Part shown: one piece after another, positions 1 through 6,686 of the stretch
Numbering within the stretch: position 1 is the stretch's first letter
How the letters are laid out: every line of letters begins with the position of its first letter
Assembly (NCBI GenBank): GCA_023416335.1
Contig: JAEZHY010000266.1
Span: 1-13,186 of the forward strand
DNA: 13,186 nt
Reading direction: 5' to 3'
Origin: Pseudomonadota bacterium
Lineage (GTDB): Bacteria > Desulfobacterota > Syntrophobacteria > Syntrophobacterales > Syntrophobacteraceae
Made by a program: the position numbers and the translations under genes
The notes under the pieces: generated by a model
Database searches by the model: none
The model's input: the letters and a program-made list of their open reading frames with translations, nothing else
What the model was told of the DNA's origin: nothing

Positions 1-265
1 GCTGTATCTGGCCGACGACTTTGGATAGACGGTTTCCTGCGTCATCATAGGTATAAAGAACATTTGTGCCGTCCTCGTACTCAATTCGTTCGAGGCGATT
101 TAAGTCATCATAATGATATTGGATTGCATACGCATTTGAGAGCACAAAAAATAAAGCAGCGGCAAGAGGGAAAACTATTATTTTCTGTTTATAATCTATC
201 CTATTGAGACGTAGGCAATTCGAGACATCTGCTAATGAACGTAAGGCCCACCAGTTCTTCCTCAT
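1..265 (-). CDS. YD-repeat (RHS-type) secreted protein, N-terminal part
   Basis: This gene runs off the left edge of the window, leaving 88 codons. The ATG lies inside the stop region of the upstream gene (ATGA, 4-bp overlap), which suggests translational coupling. After about 29 polar and basic residues comes a hydrophobic run (IIVFPLAAALFFVLS) ending in NAYA, a plausible signal-peptide cleavage site. The mature part begins directly with YD repeats: IQYHYDDLNRLERIEYEDG and then VLYTYDDAGNRLSKV, which match the RHS/YD pattern of a YD pair followed by N-R-L. Known family role: YD repeats build large shells or filaments in RHS toxins, wall-associated proteins and secreted polymorphic toxins. 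The 29-residue stretch before the hydrophobic core is long for a signal peptide, but I see no better start. The total length and any C-terminal effector lie outside the window. Confidence 0.8.
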   Translation of the reverse strand, partial: MRKNWWALRSLADVSNCLRLNRIDYKQKIIVFPLAAALFFVLSNAYAIQYHYDDLNRLERIEYEDGTNVLYTYDDAGNRLSKVVGQIQ

Positions 266-744
266 TTTTCGGAAGCAAGTAAGTCATTTAGTATTTTAAT
301 ACTCCATTCAAAATCAGATCGTTGAACCATTAATTTCATGTCGATTTCTGGAATGAACGACATCATTACAGATCCATTTTGATCCAGTACGATGCAATCA
401 ATTCCTCTTATCATGAGAGCTTCTTGTATTTGAGTAATTCGAATAATATCTTTAGATGAATACAGTAATACTAGGTCATCTCCAGTATTAAGACTCACTA
501 TTGGCCGACTATGCTGACACACATCAGCTGTATGGATTGCTTTAGGTTTGATGAAGAGTAGAGCCAAAGCAATGGCAGTCAGAGTTGACAGTATAATCCA
601 TCCAGTTGCATTATAGTATCTCTTCTCAGAGATGAGCGCTAATGCTATACAAAGAAAAAGAGCGGTTGCCAGTATAAAAATGGATCTAATAACCCACATT
701 CCCATCTCAGTTAACTTTTTGGAATCATTTCTTAATGGCAGCAT
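262..744 (-). CDS. Two-TM membrane protein with DUF2007-like domain
   Basis: A 160-residue protein. It has two hydrophobic segments at about 17-38 and 46-66, then a linker, then a C-terminal soluble domain at about 91-155. That domain has the layout of DUF2007, the small ferredoxin-like 'putative signal transducing' domain: a strand (LVLLYSS), a helix with IQEALMIRGIDCIVLD, a hydrophobic loop, and a final strand and helix (MKLMVQRSDFEWSIKILNDLL). The family has no established biochemical function. No strong Shine-Dalgarno precedes the ATG at 744; internal ATGs at 705 and 699 would start just before the first TM and remain possible. Its stop overlaps the start of the YD-repeat gene, and it lies 49 nt after the small gene upstream. 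The DNA is visibly AT-rich compared with the signalling genes at higher coordinates. The domain assignment is from pattern and moderately sure; any link to the YD-repeat protein is inference. Confidence 0.7.
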   Translation of the reverse strand: MLPLRNDSKKLTEMGMWVIRSIFILATALFLCIALALISEKRYYNATGWIILSTLTAIALALLFIKPKAIHTADVCQHSRPIVSLNTGDDLVLLYSSKDIIRITQIQEALMIRGIDCIVLDQNGSVMMSFIPEIDMKLMVQRSDFEWSIKILNDLLASEK

Positions 745-793
745 TTATGCTTGTCTGTCACCATATATTGGCTGCATCTCACGACAAAACAAT

Positions 794-1237
794 TCACCAA
801 AGCGATATAGATGTTTTTGTTCCAATAAGTTCAAAGGTGTTCGTTATGGATACATCTAAATCGTTAACACAAATTTCTATTGGATTTCCAAGTACTGTTT
901 TTAGTCTAAGCATTTTATACGCATATTCATATTCTATTTCATTTAAGAAATCGTCACATGCTGGTCCTGTATATTCACATTCAATATTGTCGCACTTTGA
1001 TATATTTGATATACATAAAGTATACTTAATGATTGGAGTTGTTATTTTTTTAAATAGCAATAAAGCCCTCTGTCTTGTTTTGTTCTTAAACGCAGCATAT
1101 TCGAATTCAATGTAAATCTTGCGTTCGGAATGGTTATAGTTGATCTTGCTCCTATCAAATTTACAATCATGAATGATTTTGTTGATTGATCGCAATCCTG
1201 CTGGATCTGTAACTTTCAGAATCTGTACGCCCTGCAT
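794..1237 (-). CDS. Small hypothetical protein in an immunity-gene position
   Basis: A 147-residue soluble protein with no signal peptide or TM segment. It begins MQGVQILKVTDPAGLRSIN and carries IHDCKFD at about residues 26-32. I do not recognise a characterised family. I chose the ATG at 1237 because GGAG sits 5 nt upstream. The frame stays open up to a GTG at 1432, but that extension is a basic, low-complexity translation of DNA whose other frames encode YD-repeat and tail-like peptides, so I reject it. The gene starts 1 nt after the stop of the toxin-tail-like remnant, an arrangement typical of toxin/immunity pairs. It is AT-rich like its downstream neighbours. The immunity role is inferred from position alone, and no catalytic motif is visible. 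Confidence 0.65.
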   Translation of the reverse strand: MQGVQILKVTDPAGLRSINKIIHDCKFDRSKINYNHSERKIYIEFEYAAFKNKTRQRALLLFKKITTPIIKYTLCISNISKCDNIECEYTGPACDDFLNEIEYEYAYKMLRLKTVLGNPIEICVNDLDVSITNTFELIGTKTSISLW

Positions 1238-1238
1238 G

Positions 1239-1416
1239 CTATCTCCATGGGAGAGGAATACGGGCCTGCGGAAGCCTCGCCAGTTTGACGATGGGAGCGC
1301 TGCCATGAGCCTGCATAGCCTTTTTCGCCGCGACCTCACTGCCAAAGCGTCACTTGAATATGAGCCAAATGCCGCCCCTCGTTGTCGTATGTAAAACCGG
1401 TGCCGCCTTCGGACAT
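1239..1416 (-). pseudogene. Frameshifted YD-repeat and toxin-tail remnant
   Basis: Two minus-strand frames carry protein-like sequence in succession. From an ATG at 1416 one frame reads MSEGGTGFTYDNEGRHLAH and stops at 1336; GFTYDNEGR is a good YD-repeat core. The frame shifted by one base has an upstream stop and then reads FGSEVAAKKAMQAHGSAP and PIVKLARLPQARIPLPWR, ending in TAG at 1241-1239, one nt before the next ATG. Joining the two needs a single frameshift near 1340-1360 and would give an RHS-type core end followed by a short unique C-terminal tail, the usual layout of an RHS toxin. No stop-free frame continues upstream of about 1440, so this is a fragment and not a working toxin gene. 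The YD core is what I see; the tail being a toxin end is inference. Confidence 0.45.
1243..1246 (-). promoter_or_regulatory. Ribosome binding site deciding the start at 1237
   Basis: GGAG on the minus strand with a 5-nt spacer (ATAGC) before the ATG at 1237. It supports the shorter 147-residue protein over the GTG-started reading from 1432. Confidence 0.55.
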
Positions 1417-1449
1417 TGGTATACTCCGCCACCTAAGCTGAATTAAGGA

Positions 1450-1483
1450 GAAGAATGTGTCTGATCAGGTTCTCTAATTCTTC
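1450..1483. repeat. Inverted repeat, 7-bp arms
   Basis: GAAGAAT (1450-1456) is matched by ATTCTTC (1477-1483), and the spacer contains the 8-bp palindrome CTGATCAG (1461-1468). Neither strand has a T-run after it, so it does not look like an intrinsic terminator. It lies in the gene-free stretch 1433-1813. Confidence 0.4.
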
Positions 1484-1484
1484 C

Positions 1485-1513
1485 GCATCGCAAGAGCATG
1501 GCAGCTGCGATGC
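1485..1513. repeat. Inverted repeat, perfect 8-bp arms
   Basis: GCATCGCA (1485-1492) and TGCGATGC (1506-1513) form a GC-rich 8-bp stem around a 13-nt loop. It begins two bases after the inverted repeat at 1450-1483, so the two could form adjacent hairpins. Its function is unknown; it could be a palindromic intergenic element, a recombination trace or a small structured RNA. Confidence 0.45.
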
Positions 1514-1660
1514 GCATATTCGCTCGCCCCGGAATCGAGGATTCTACAGGGCGGAAAACCCGTTATTTGAAATACTTGGATAGGTTTCTGTTCCGGAAGG
1601 TACTTTACGCCCATTAAAGGCAATGAGTGGCGTGCTCAAAGAGTAGATCACTCTGCCCGA

Positions 1661-1677
1661 TTGTGATAACTATCACA
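1661..1677. promoter_or_regulatory. CRP/FNR-family operator-like palindrome
   Basis: The bases TTGTGATAACTATCACA contain TGTGATA-AC-TATCACA, a perfect inverted repeat that fits TGTGA-N6-TCACA. This is the consensus of CRP-type regulators, and very close to the TTGTGA-N6-TCACAA box described for HcpR, a CRP/FNR-family regulator of nitrosative-stress and sulfate-reduction genes in delta-proteobacteria. No clear gene starts within about 200 nt on either strand: the nearest minus-strand candidate is the degraded remnant near 1416, and the plus-strand side faces the end of a convergent USP gene. The rest of the gene-free stretch 1433-1813 holds only the two inverted repeats listed. The site may be an orphan left by a lost gene, or may serve an unannotated small transcript. 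Confidence 0.5.
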
Positions 1678-1813
1678 GTTGAGTCGCTGAGTCTAGTAAT
1701 AAACGTTCTCCTTCTTTGCACTTTTCGGGAACTGCCGGAGAACAATTCCGTCCGCTTTGAATTAGACGTCCCGACGAGTGCAATTTCACTCAGAAACAAT
1801 GCAATTGGGGGAC

Positions 1814-1854
1814 AAAAAAGCCCCTGAATGTTCCACCTGTGGAGCTCAGGGGCT
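1814..1854 (-). terminator. Rho-independent terminator after the USP gene
   Basis: On the minus strand AGCCCCTGA (1854-1846) pairs with TCAGGGGCT (1827-1819), followed by a T-run (1819-1814). Inside the loop TCCAC and GTGGA can form a further short stem, giving a long hairpin. It lies 24 nt after the stop of the tandem USP gene, so it ends the receiver / PEP-synthase-like / USP unit and separates it from the YD-repeat region. Confidence 0.9.
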
Positions 1855-1878
1855 CACGGATTTCTTCCAGCAAATATC

Positions 1879-2844
1879 TCAGTTCACAATCCAAACAGTC
1901 TTTTCTTTGGCCATGTGGAGAACCTTGCTGCTCACACGCCCCATTATGAATTCCTCAACCTTGCCGAGGCCTCTGCGTCCCACAACTATCGTGTCGTAGC
2001 CGCCCTTTTCCGCTTCCTCGATAATGGCATTTCCGCTGTTGGCTACCCCTGTTGTGATCTTCTGAGCGATTCGGCCAGGCTCGACGCCTGCCGCTGTCAG
2101 GTCGGCCCTCACCTTGTCAAACGATGGCTCGATCAGTTTCCCCGCAACAGCGAATTGCTTCTCCATCTTCTCTATTTCGCTGTCATGATCTGCGGATCCG
2201 AATACCTCGAGCATCATCTTCTTCAGGCCGGTGATTCCACGTGCCGCGTGGAACAGCAGGATGTCGCATTTATCCGATCCGTCGAGTATTTTGCTGACAT
2301 GCCCGGCGGCCAGCATGGAACCTTCGGAGCTGTCGATGCATATGAGGATTTTGCGCGGTTCCTGTCCGCTACCCACAATCCAGACAGGAATATGTGCGAG
2401 CTGGATGATCTTATGAGCGATGCTCCCAAGCATGAAATCCTTCAATTCGCTCAATCCCTTCCGGCCAACCAGCAAGGCTTCGTAACCGTTTTGCGACTCC
2501 TCGACAATGTCACGCGCAATCCCGACCTTGCGTTCCACCAACTTGACGGTAACGAAGCCGGAACCGAAGCCCGCTTCTCCAAGAATCGCCCTCGCCTTCT
2601 CCATGAATTGTTCGATCAACTGTTCCTGCCTGTGTTCCCAGGCCTCAACATCGACGATCCTGTAGCGGTAGGCGGGCATCTTTTCCAGGTCAATGAAGGA
2701 CTCCGGGACCCGTGTGAGGACATGAAAGAGTACGACCTCAAATCGTTGCGGATCGAGAATGGATGCGGCGTACCGGACTGTTCTCAAAGAATGCTCCGAC
2801 CCGTCGGTTGCCAGAAGAATACGTTTTCGATCGGAAGAACTCAT
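1879..2844 (-). CDS. Universal stress protein, tandem UspA domains
   Basis: A 321-residue cytosolic protein with two UspA domains. Domain 1 (about 7-157) opens with RILLATDGSEHS and carries the ATP-binding signature G127-x2-G130-x9-G140-S141. Domain 2 (about 164-320) opens with KILICIDSSEGS and has G289-x2-G292-x9-G302 but Arg303 in place of the usual Ser/Thr. The ATG at 2844 has AGAGGG 5 nt upstream. USPs bind ATP or otherwise act in survival under starvation, oxidative or energy stress; the exact partner is not readable here. It follows the PEP-synthase-like gene by 90 nt, may have its own promoter in that gap, and ends in a strong terminator. With the other two USP genes it makes three in 11 kb, suggesting a stress-response island. 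Confidence 0.93.
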   Translation of the reverse strand: MSSSDRKRILLATDGSEHSLRTVRYAASILDPQRFEVVLFHVLTRVPESFIDLEKMPAYRYRIVDVEAWEHRQEQLIEQFMEKARAILGEAGFGSGFVTVKLVERKVGIARDIVEESQNGYEALLVGRKGLSELKDFMLGSIAHKIIQLAHIPVWIVGSGQEPRKILICIDSSEGSMLAAGHVSKILDGSDKCDILLFHAARGITGLKKMMLEVFGSADHDSEIEKMEKQFAVAGKLIEPSFDKVRADLTAAGVEPGRIAQKITTGVANSGNAIIEEAEKGGYDTIVVGRRGLGKVEEFIMGRVSSKVLHMAKEKTVWIVN

Positions 2845-2909
2845 ATCATCCCTCTAATCTGAATTAAACCAGGGGCTTATATGCCCGAGGCTGCAAGACG
2901 TCCATTTTC

Positions 2910-2938
2910 TTTTTATCCACGCGAAAGATGAAAGTCAA
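2910..2938 (-). promoter_or_regulatory. Possible sigma-70-type promoter for the tandem USP gene
   Basis: TTGACT (2938-2933) is followed after exactly 17 nt by TAAAAA (2915-2910) on the minus strand: 5 of 6 and 4 of 6 matches to the consensus boxes. The -35 box overlaps the stop codon of the PEP-synthase-like gene. Transcription would begin near 2903, about 60 nt before the USP start codon. It is pattern evidence only and could be chance in AT-rich spacer. Confidence 0.35.
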
Positions 2939-5568
2939 TTTCGGGGTGAGGCGGCCTGATGAGGGTTGCCGAGGATAACGGCGAAGATATCCGACAGCAG
3001 TTTGTCCTTGTGCTGCCTGCACGAAGCCTCGTTGAACATGACCATATCGAGCTGGCGCGTATGCATGAGCAGGTATCCGAGGATTCTCAGTTTCTCCTGC
3101 ATTGCCGCCTCGTCATAGCCCTCGATTCTCGCGGTTACCCCGTCGTCTTTCAATTCGCTGCGGAACTCGAATTCCTCAAGAATGCCTGCGACAAAAGCTG
3201 CACGCCGCACCCGCCGGGCGTGATCCGCAGCTCCGCCTTTGAATCCGAAGCTGATGTAGTTTTCGTTTGCCCTTTCTCCCACAAGGGCTTCGATTGTGGA
3301 GAAATGAAAGCCAAAACGCGAGTTCAGGCTGCAGAAGTTCCTCGATATCATGAAATAATTTCTGTTGGCATAAGGCGATGGCATGGAAGGATCCAGGGCC
3401 GGGTTCGAACTCGCCTCCATGAGAATGGACATGAAACCTTTTGAATCCACCGGCGGTGGCCCCTGCCACGGCACCGCATTTATTCCTTCCCACAATGCCA
3501 ACATCGGAATTGAGGCAATATTTTCAAGATGCACGAACTTTCCGGGGACGTCTTCGCGAAAGCCGTCGTCCAGATTGAGGATCCACCACTGCATGGGTAC
3601 CTTGTACACCAGCTGTTTTCCGGCTCTTTCGGAAAAGTGGTGGTCCTTTCCGAAACTGAACATCTCCTTAACCGCCTTCTCATGGCAAAAGCGGGTGATA
3701 TCGTGAAACGTTGTGCAGGAGGAAGGCTTGAAATCAGTAGAATCGGGATTGAGAAGATTCAGGGGGATAATTTTTTCCGATGCACGCTTCAACACATCCA
3801 GGACAGGGCTTCCGTCCATCAATCCGAGCCGTATTCTCCGCTCGGAAAGGAGGGACTCGATTCTTCCCCGGTATACTATTCGACCGTCTGCGTCGAGCGT
3901 GACATTTTCACCATTTTCGAGAAGATCACATGCGCCTTCAAGGCCGAAAAGAGCGGGGACTCCAAATTCCCTGGCTACATTGGCAAGGTGTCCGGCAGCC
4001 GTGCCCTGCTCTGCTATCAGGGCCGCAGAGCGGCTGAGCAGCGCAGCCCAGCGCGGAAGCGCCTGCCTGACAACCAATATGCCTCCTTTGGGAAAAAGGA
4101 GCGCATCGCTTTCCTTTCTCAAAACGAAGACCTGCCCGCAACCGGCCCCCGGACTTGCTGCCTGCCCGCCCGAAAGAAGGACTTCGCCGGAAGCGGCAGC
4201 ATCTTCTGCGACTTGCCTGCCGGCAATATTTCCGGTCTGTCTCAATGGGCGGCACTGGAGGAGGAATACTTCACCCTTTTCATCGACGGCCCACTCGATG
4301 TCCTGGGCGACGTTATAATGTTCTTCGATCCGCACCGCGGTGCGCGCAAGCCTCAGAGCAATGTCATCGGAAATCGACGGAGTGCCGGCAACATCCTCGA
4401 CGACTTCCAGCCTGCAGACGCCTTCATCGGGATAGCATACGAATTTCTGCCGTTTGTCCGCAATGTGCTTCTCCGAGATCGCAAAATGATCTCCTCGCGA
4501 AACCGCGAAGAGATCGGCGCCGACGCTTCCGTCAACGACCGACTTCGGAAGTCCCCAGACCGAATGGATGAAGATTCTGTCATCCCTGACATTCAAAGGG
4601 TTTCGCGAATATATTACGCCGCCCGCGGCCGCATTCACCATAGACATGCAGCCTACGCACATATCTACGTCTTCGTCGCGGATGCCTTTGTTCAGTCTGT
4701 AGACGATCGCCTGCAAGCTGTATTTGCTGGCGGCCACTTCCTTATAGGCCTGGATGATATTCTCGGAGCTTACGTTCAGTTCGGAACGGTACTGACCGGC
4801 AAAGGAGGTGTCAGAAGAATCCTCCCCGAGAGCACTGCTTCTGAGGGAAACTTTCACGCCCTGTCCCGCTCTTTTTTCCAGTTCGGCGTATGCGTCCGTA
4901 ATCGCCCGCTCAAGGGTCGGGGGAACAGCGGCCCTGATGATCAATTGCTGAATTTCCGCGCTGAGCGAAATCTGCTGGTCCATTTCCTCCATGGGGGAGG
5001 CCTGCATCAGGCGATCTATTTCCGACTGGAGATCTCCGTGGCGAATGAATTCCCTGAAACCATGCGAAGTAATCACAAATCCGGGCGGAATTCTCAGACC
5101 AAGCCGATTGCCGATTTCGCCCAGGTTCGCCATCTTGTTGCCCGCCTCATCGGCCCGGCTCTTGTCAATCCGATCCAGCGGGATCAGCAGCGGCCCCGTG
5201 CCGGATTCCTTCTTCTCCGAAAGTATCCCCGTTATCTCGTTCTGAATCGACCTGAACCGTTCGGACAAGTCTATATATTTACCCGGAGCAAGTTGCTCCA
5301 TACACTTGACCATCCGAAAGACATTCACGGATACGGCCGTGCAATTCGCCCGTATGAACGACATTCCGAAAGGCCGGTCGCCTTTCCGGGATTCCTCCAG
5401 TTCCGACATGATCTGCAAGGCTTTGTTGTTCGCGCTCAGAAGAAGCTTGAAATTGTGATACCTGCTTTTGAAGGCGGTTCGGAGGTTTTCCGCTTCCAGG
5501 GGAGTAAGGGCGTCGTCTCCTCTCTTTCCGATTCCGAGCTTTTTGAGGCAATTTCTTATAAAGGACAT
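2935..5568 (-). CDS. PEP-synthase-like protein without the PEP barrel
   Basis: An 877-residue protein from the ATG at 5568; a TTG at 5613 would add 15 residues, and neither start has a clear ribosome site. Domains, numbered from the ATG: a mainly helical N-terminal region (1-125); a PPDK-type ATP-grasp domain (about 127-442) with GNKMANLGEIGNRLGLRIPPGF, SLRSSALGEDS and DIEWAVDEKGEVFLLQCRP; a swiveling phosphohistidine domain (about 475-570) with GTAAGHLANVAREFGVPA, where His527 aligns with the phosphorylated His. Normal PEP synthase or PPDK then has a C-terminal PEP/pyruvate TIM barrel. Here residues 585-877 are a different, uncharacterised domain rich in aromatics (MQWWILNLDDGF, NYFMISRNFCSLNSRFGF) with no barrel signature I can see. 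The protein could therefore make a phosphohistidine from ATP but should not make PEP; the phosphate acceptor is unknown. It lies 81 nt after a stand-alone receiver and before a USP, which hints at a signalling role (inference). Confidence 0.85.
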   Translation of the reverse strand: MSFIRNCLKKLGIGKRGDDALTPLEAENLRTAFKSRYHNFKLLLSANNKALQIMSELEESRKGDRPFGMSFIRANCTAVSVNVFRMVKCMEQLAPGKYIDLSERFRSIQNEITGILSEKKESGTGPLLIPLDRIDKSRADEAGNKMANLGEIGNRLGLRIPPGFVITSHGFREFIRHGDLQSEIDRLMQASPMEEMDQQISLSAEIQQLIIRAAVPPTLERAITDAYAELEKRAGQGVKVSLRSSALGEDSSDTSFAGQYRSELNVSSENIIQAYKEVAASKYSLQAIVYRLNKGIRDEDVDMCVGCMSMVNAAAGGVIYSRNPLNVRDDRIFIHSVWGLPKSVVDGSVGADLFAVSRGDHFAISEKHIADKRQKFVCYPDEGVCRLEVVEDVAGTPSISDDIALRLARTAVRIEEHYNVAQDIEWAVDEKGEVFLLQCRPLRQTGNIAGRQVAEDAAASGEVLLSGGQAASPGAGCGQVFVLRKESDALLFPKGGILVVRQALPRWAALLSRSAALIAEQGTAAGHLANVAREFGVPALFGLEGACDLLENGENVTLDADGRIVYRGRIESLLSERRIRLGLMDGSPVLDVLKRASEKIIPLNLLNPDSTDFKPSSCTTFHDITRFCHEKAVKEMFSFGKDHHFSERAGKQLVYKVPMQWWILNLDDGFREDVPGKFVHLENIASIPMLALWEGINAVPWQGPPPVDSKGFMSILMEASSNPALDPSMPSPYANRNYFMISRNFCSLNSRFGFHFSTIEALVGERANENYISFGFKGGAADHARRVRRAAFVAGILEEFEFRSELKDDGVTARIEGYDEAAMQEKLRILGYLLMHTRQLDMVMFNEASCRQHKDKLLSDIFAVILGNPHQAASPRN

Positions 5569-5649
5569 AAACAAAGCTGATCGAGAGGAGTAGGGTTTCT
5601 TAGGCCGGGACAAAAGACAGCCCCGGACAGGCCATCAGGACATGCCGGA

Positions 5650-6048
5650 CTATTCTCCGATTCCGGCTTTCTCATTGAGGCATTTACGCTTATACGCATC
5701 CTGTATTTTATAGAGGAGTTCGTCGATATCTATGGGCTTCATGAGGTAATCGAATGCGCCGAGGTCCATTCCCTCGATAGCGACTTCCATGTTGGCATGT
5801 CCGGTAAGCATGATCACCTCGACTAACGGGTATCTCTTCTTGATCTCCCGCAGTGTTTCCAATCCGCTCATGCCGGGCATTTTGACGTCAAGCACGACAA
5901 TATCGACAGGATTGCCGGGCAGTTGTTCGAGCGCCGCCTCTCCTCCGGTCACGCCGTTTACAAGCAGCTTCCTTTTCCTGAGACGTTTGACCAGGGTTTC
6001 CAGGAATTCGACTTCGTCATCAACGATCAATACAGCCAGACCTTCCAC
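5650..6048 (-). CDS. Stand-alone receiver-domain response regulator
   Basis: A 132-residue protein made of one CheY-like receiver domain plus a short tail. All key residues are present: acidic pair D10/D11 in LIVDDE, phospho-acceptor D54 in VVLDVKMPG, switch T82 in IMLTGH and K104 in YLMKPID. There is no output domain, so it should act by protein contact or as a phosphate relay. The start is GTG at 6048, with GGGAGG 8 nt upstream. It is the first gene after a 144-nt spacer and leads the unit containing the PEP-synthase-like protein and the tandem USP. The receiver resembles those of NtrC-type regulators in sequence (MEVAIEGMDLGAFDYLMKP). Its kinase is unknown; the only one in the window is at 10951-12441. 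Confidence 0.92.
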   Translation of the reverse strand: MEGLAVLIVDDEVEFLETLVKRLRKRKLLVNGVTGGEAALEQLPGNPVDIVVLDVKMPGMSGLETLREIKKRYPLVEVIMLTGHANMEVAIEGMDLGAFDYLMKPIDIDELLYKIQDAYKRKCLNEKAGIGE

Positions 6049-6078
6049 CCGGATTGCCTCCCGCGAACACTGCGATGG

Positions 6079-6097
6079 TCATTTTACGGTCAAATGA
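6079..6097. repeat. Inverted repeat upstream of the receiver gene
   Basis: TCATTT (6079-6084) and AAATGA (6092-6097) form 6-bp arms around 7 nt, 30 nt upstream of the GTG at 6048. A second small palindrome, TTATT-GCG-AATAA, lies at 6122-6134. Both are in the AT-rich 144-nt spacer 6049-6192, where I see no convincing -35/-10 pair and no GG-N10-GC site. They could be operators, but short palindromes in AT-rich DNA also arise by chance. Confidence 0.3.
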
Positions 6098-6143
6098 GAG
6101 CGTACTCGAAACGATCCCTTATTATTGCGAATAACTGTGTATT

Positions 6144-6170
6144 AATAAAGTAAATTCTGAGTTTACAGAA
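6144..6170 (-). terminator. Weak possible terminator after the first receiver gene
   Basis: On the minus strand TTCTG (6170-6166) and CAGAA (6159-6155) pair around a 6-nt loop, followed by the T-rich TTTACTTTATT. It begins 23 nt after the stop at 6193. The stem is only 5 bp, so read-through into the next receiver gene is likely. Confidence 0.3.
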
Positions 6171-6192
6171 CGAACATGGACGATGCGGAGCA

Positions 6193-6618
6193 TTAAGCGG
6201 GACATTCCGATGCGGCGGCGGACGGGCATCCGATCAAGAACCGATCGGGGTAGAACTTCTTCAGCATCTCCTTTATTGCGGAACGCAGGTGATCGAGGTT
6301 TCCGCTCTTCTCAATGTAGGTTTCAGTTTCATTGACCCTGTCGCGGATGGATTCTTCCGTCAGAAAGGTATGAATGATGACGGGAAGCGGAGGCCGCCGT
6401 GTCTGGCTCATCTCGAGGATCTTCGAACCATCGATCTCAGGCACTTCCATGTCGATCACAAGGAGGTCCGGGGGCGCGTCGCTTTCAATTCGAGCCTCTA
6501 CCTGGTTGCCGTCGGAGGCTACAACGATTTCGTAACCGTCCTCCGAAAGCTCTCGGCGAAGGAAGTCGCGAACATTCCGGTTCTTATCCGCGACGAGAAT
6601 GGTGAAATTCTTCTTCAT
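6193..6618 (-). CDS. Stand-alone receiver-domain protein, slightly divergent
   Basis: A 141-residue single receiver domain. The phospho-acceptor D56 (LVIDMEVPEIDG), switch T84 (VIIHTF) and K104 (YIEKSG) are visible. The usual acidic pair is reduced to A10-D11 (LVADKN), so one metal-ligand position is changed. There is no output domain. A C-terminal tail of about 25 residues after the last helix ends CPSAAASECPA, with two cysteines, and has no known role. The ATG at 6618 lacks a strong ribosome site. It lies 68 nt after the single USP and is the last gene of the TauE unit. It may be a phosphate sink or partner for the kinase at 10951-12441 (inference). Confidence 0.88.
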   Translation of the reverse strand: MKKNFTILVADKNRNVRDFLRRELSEDGYEIVVASDGNQVEARIESDAPPDLLVIDMEVPEIDGSKILEMSQTRRPPLPVIIHTFLTEESIRDRVNETETYIEKSGNLDHLRSAIKEMLKKFYPDRFLIGCPSAAASECPA

Positions 6619-6686
6619 GACTCAATCCGACTTAGAGGCCACCGGGCGGAACTCTTCGCCCCGCCCGGAAAGCTGTACACTGCCTG

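Noticed and set aside
1238..1432. N-terminal extension of the 147-aa gene up to a GTG at 1432
   Set aside because: The peptide is basic and irregular, while the other two frames of the same DNA carry YD-repeat and tail-like peptides. A ribosome site fits the ATG at 1237 instead.
1614..1827. Small open frames of about 60 codons on both strands
   Set aside because: They overlap each other and the palindrome at 1661-1677, lack convincing ribosome sites, and show no protein-like pattern.
1828..2862. 344-codon open frame on the plus strand
   Set aside because: It is antisense to the tandem USP gene and runs through its terminator; no motif or ribosome site supports it.
2870..2900. GGC-ATATAA-GCC small hairpin between the PEP-synthase-like and USP genes
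   Set aside because: A three-base stem with no T-run is not a credible terminator.
3529..5580. 683-codon open frame on the plus strand
   Set aside because: It lies wholly antisense to the PEP-synthase-like gene, which has clear domain motifs. Its translation shows no recognisable domain, and long antisense frames are common opposite GC-rich genes.
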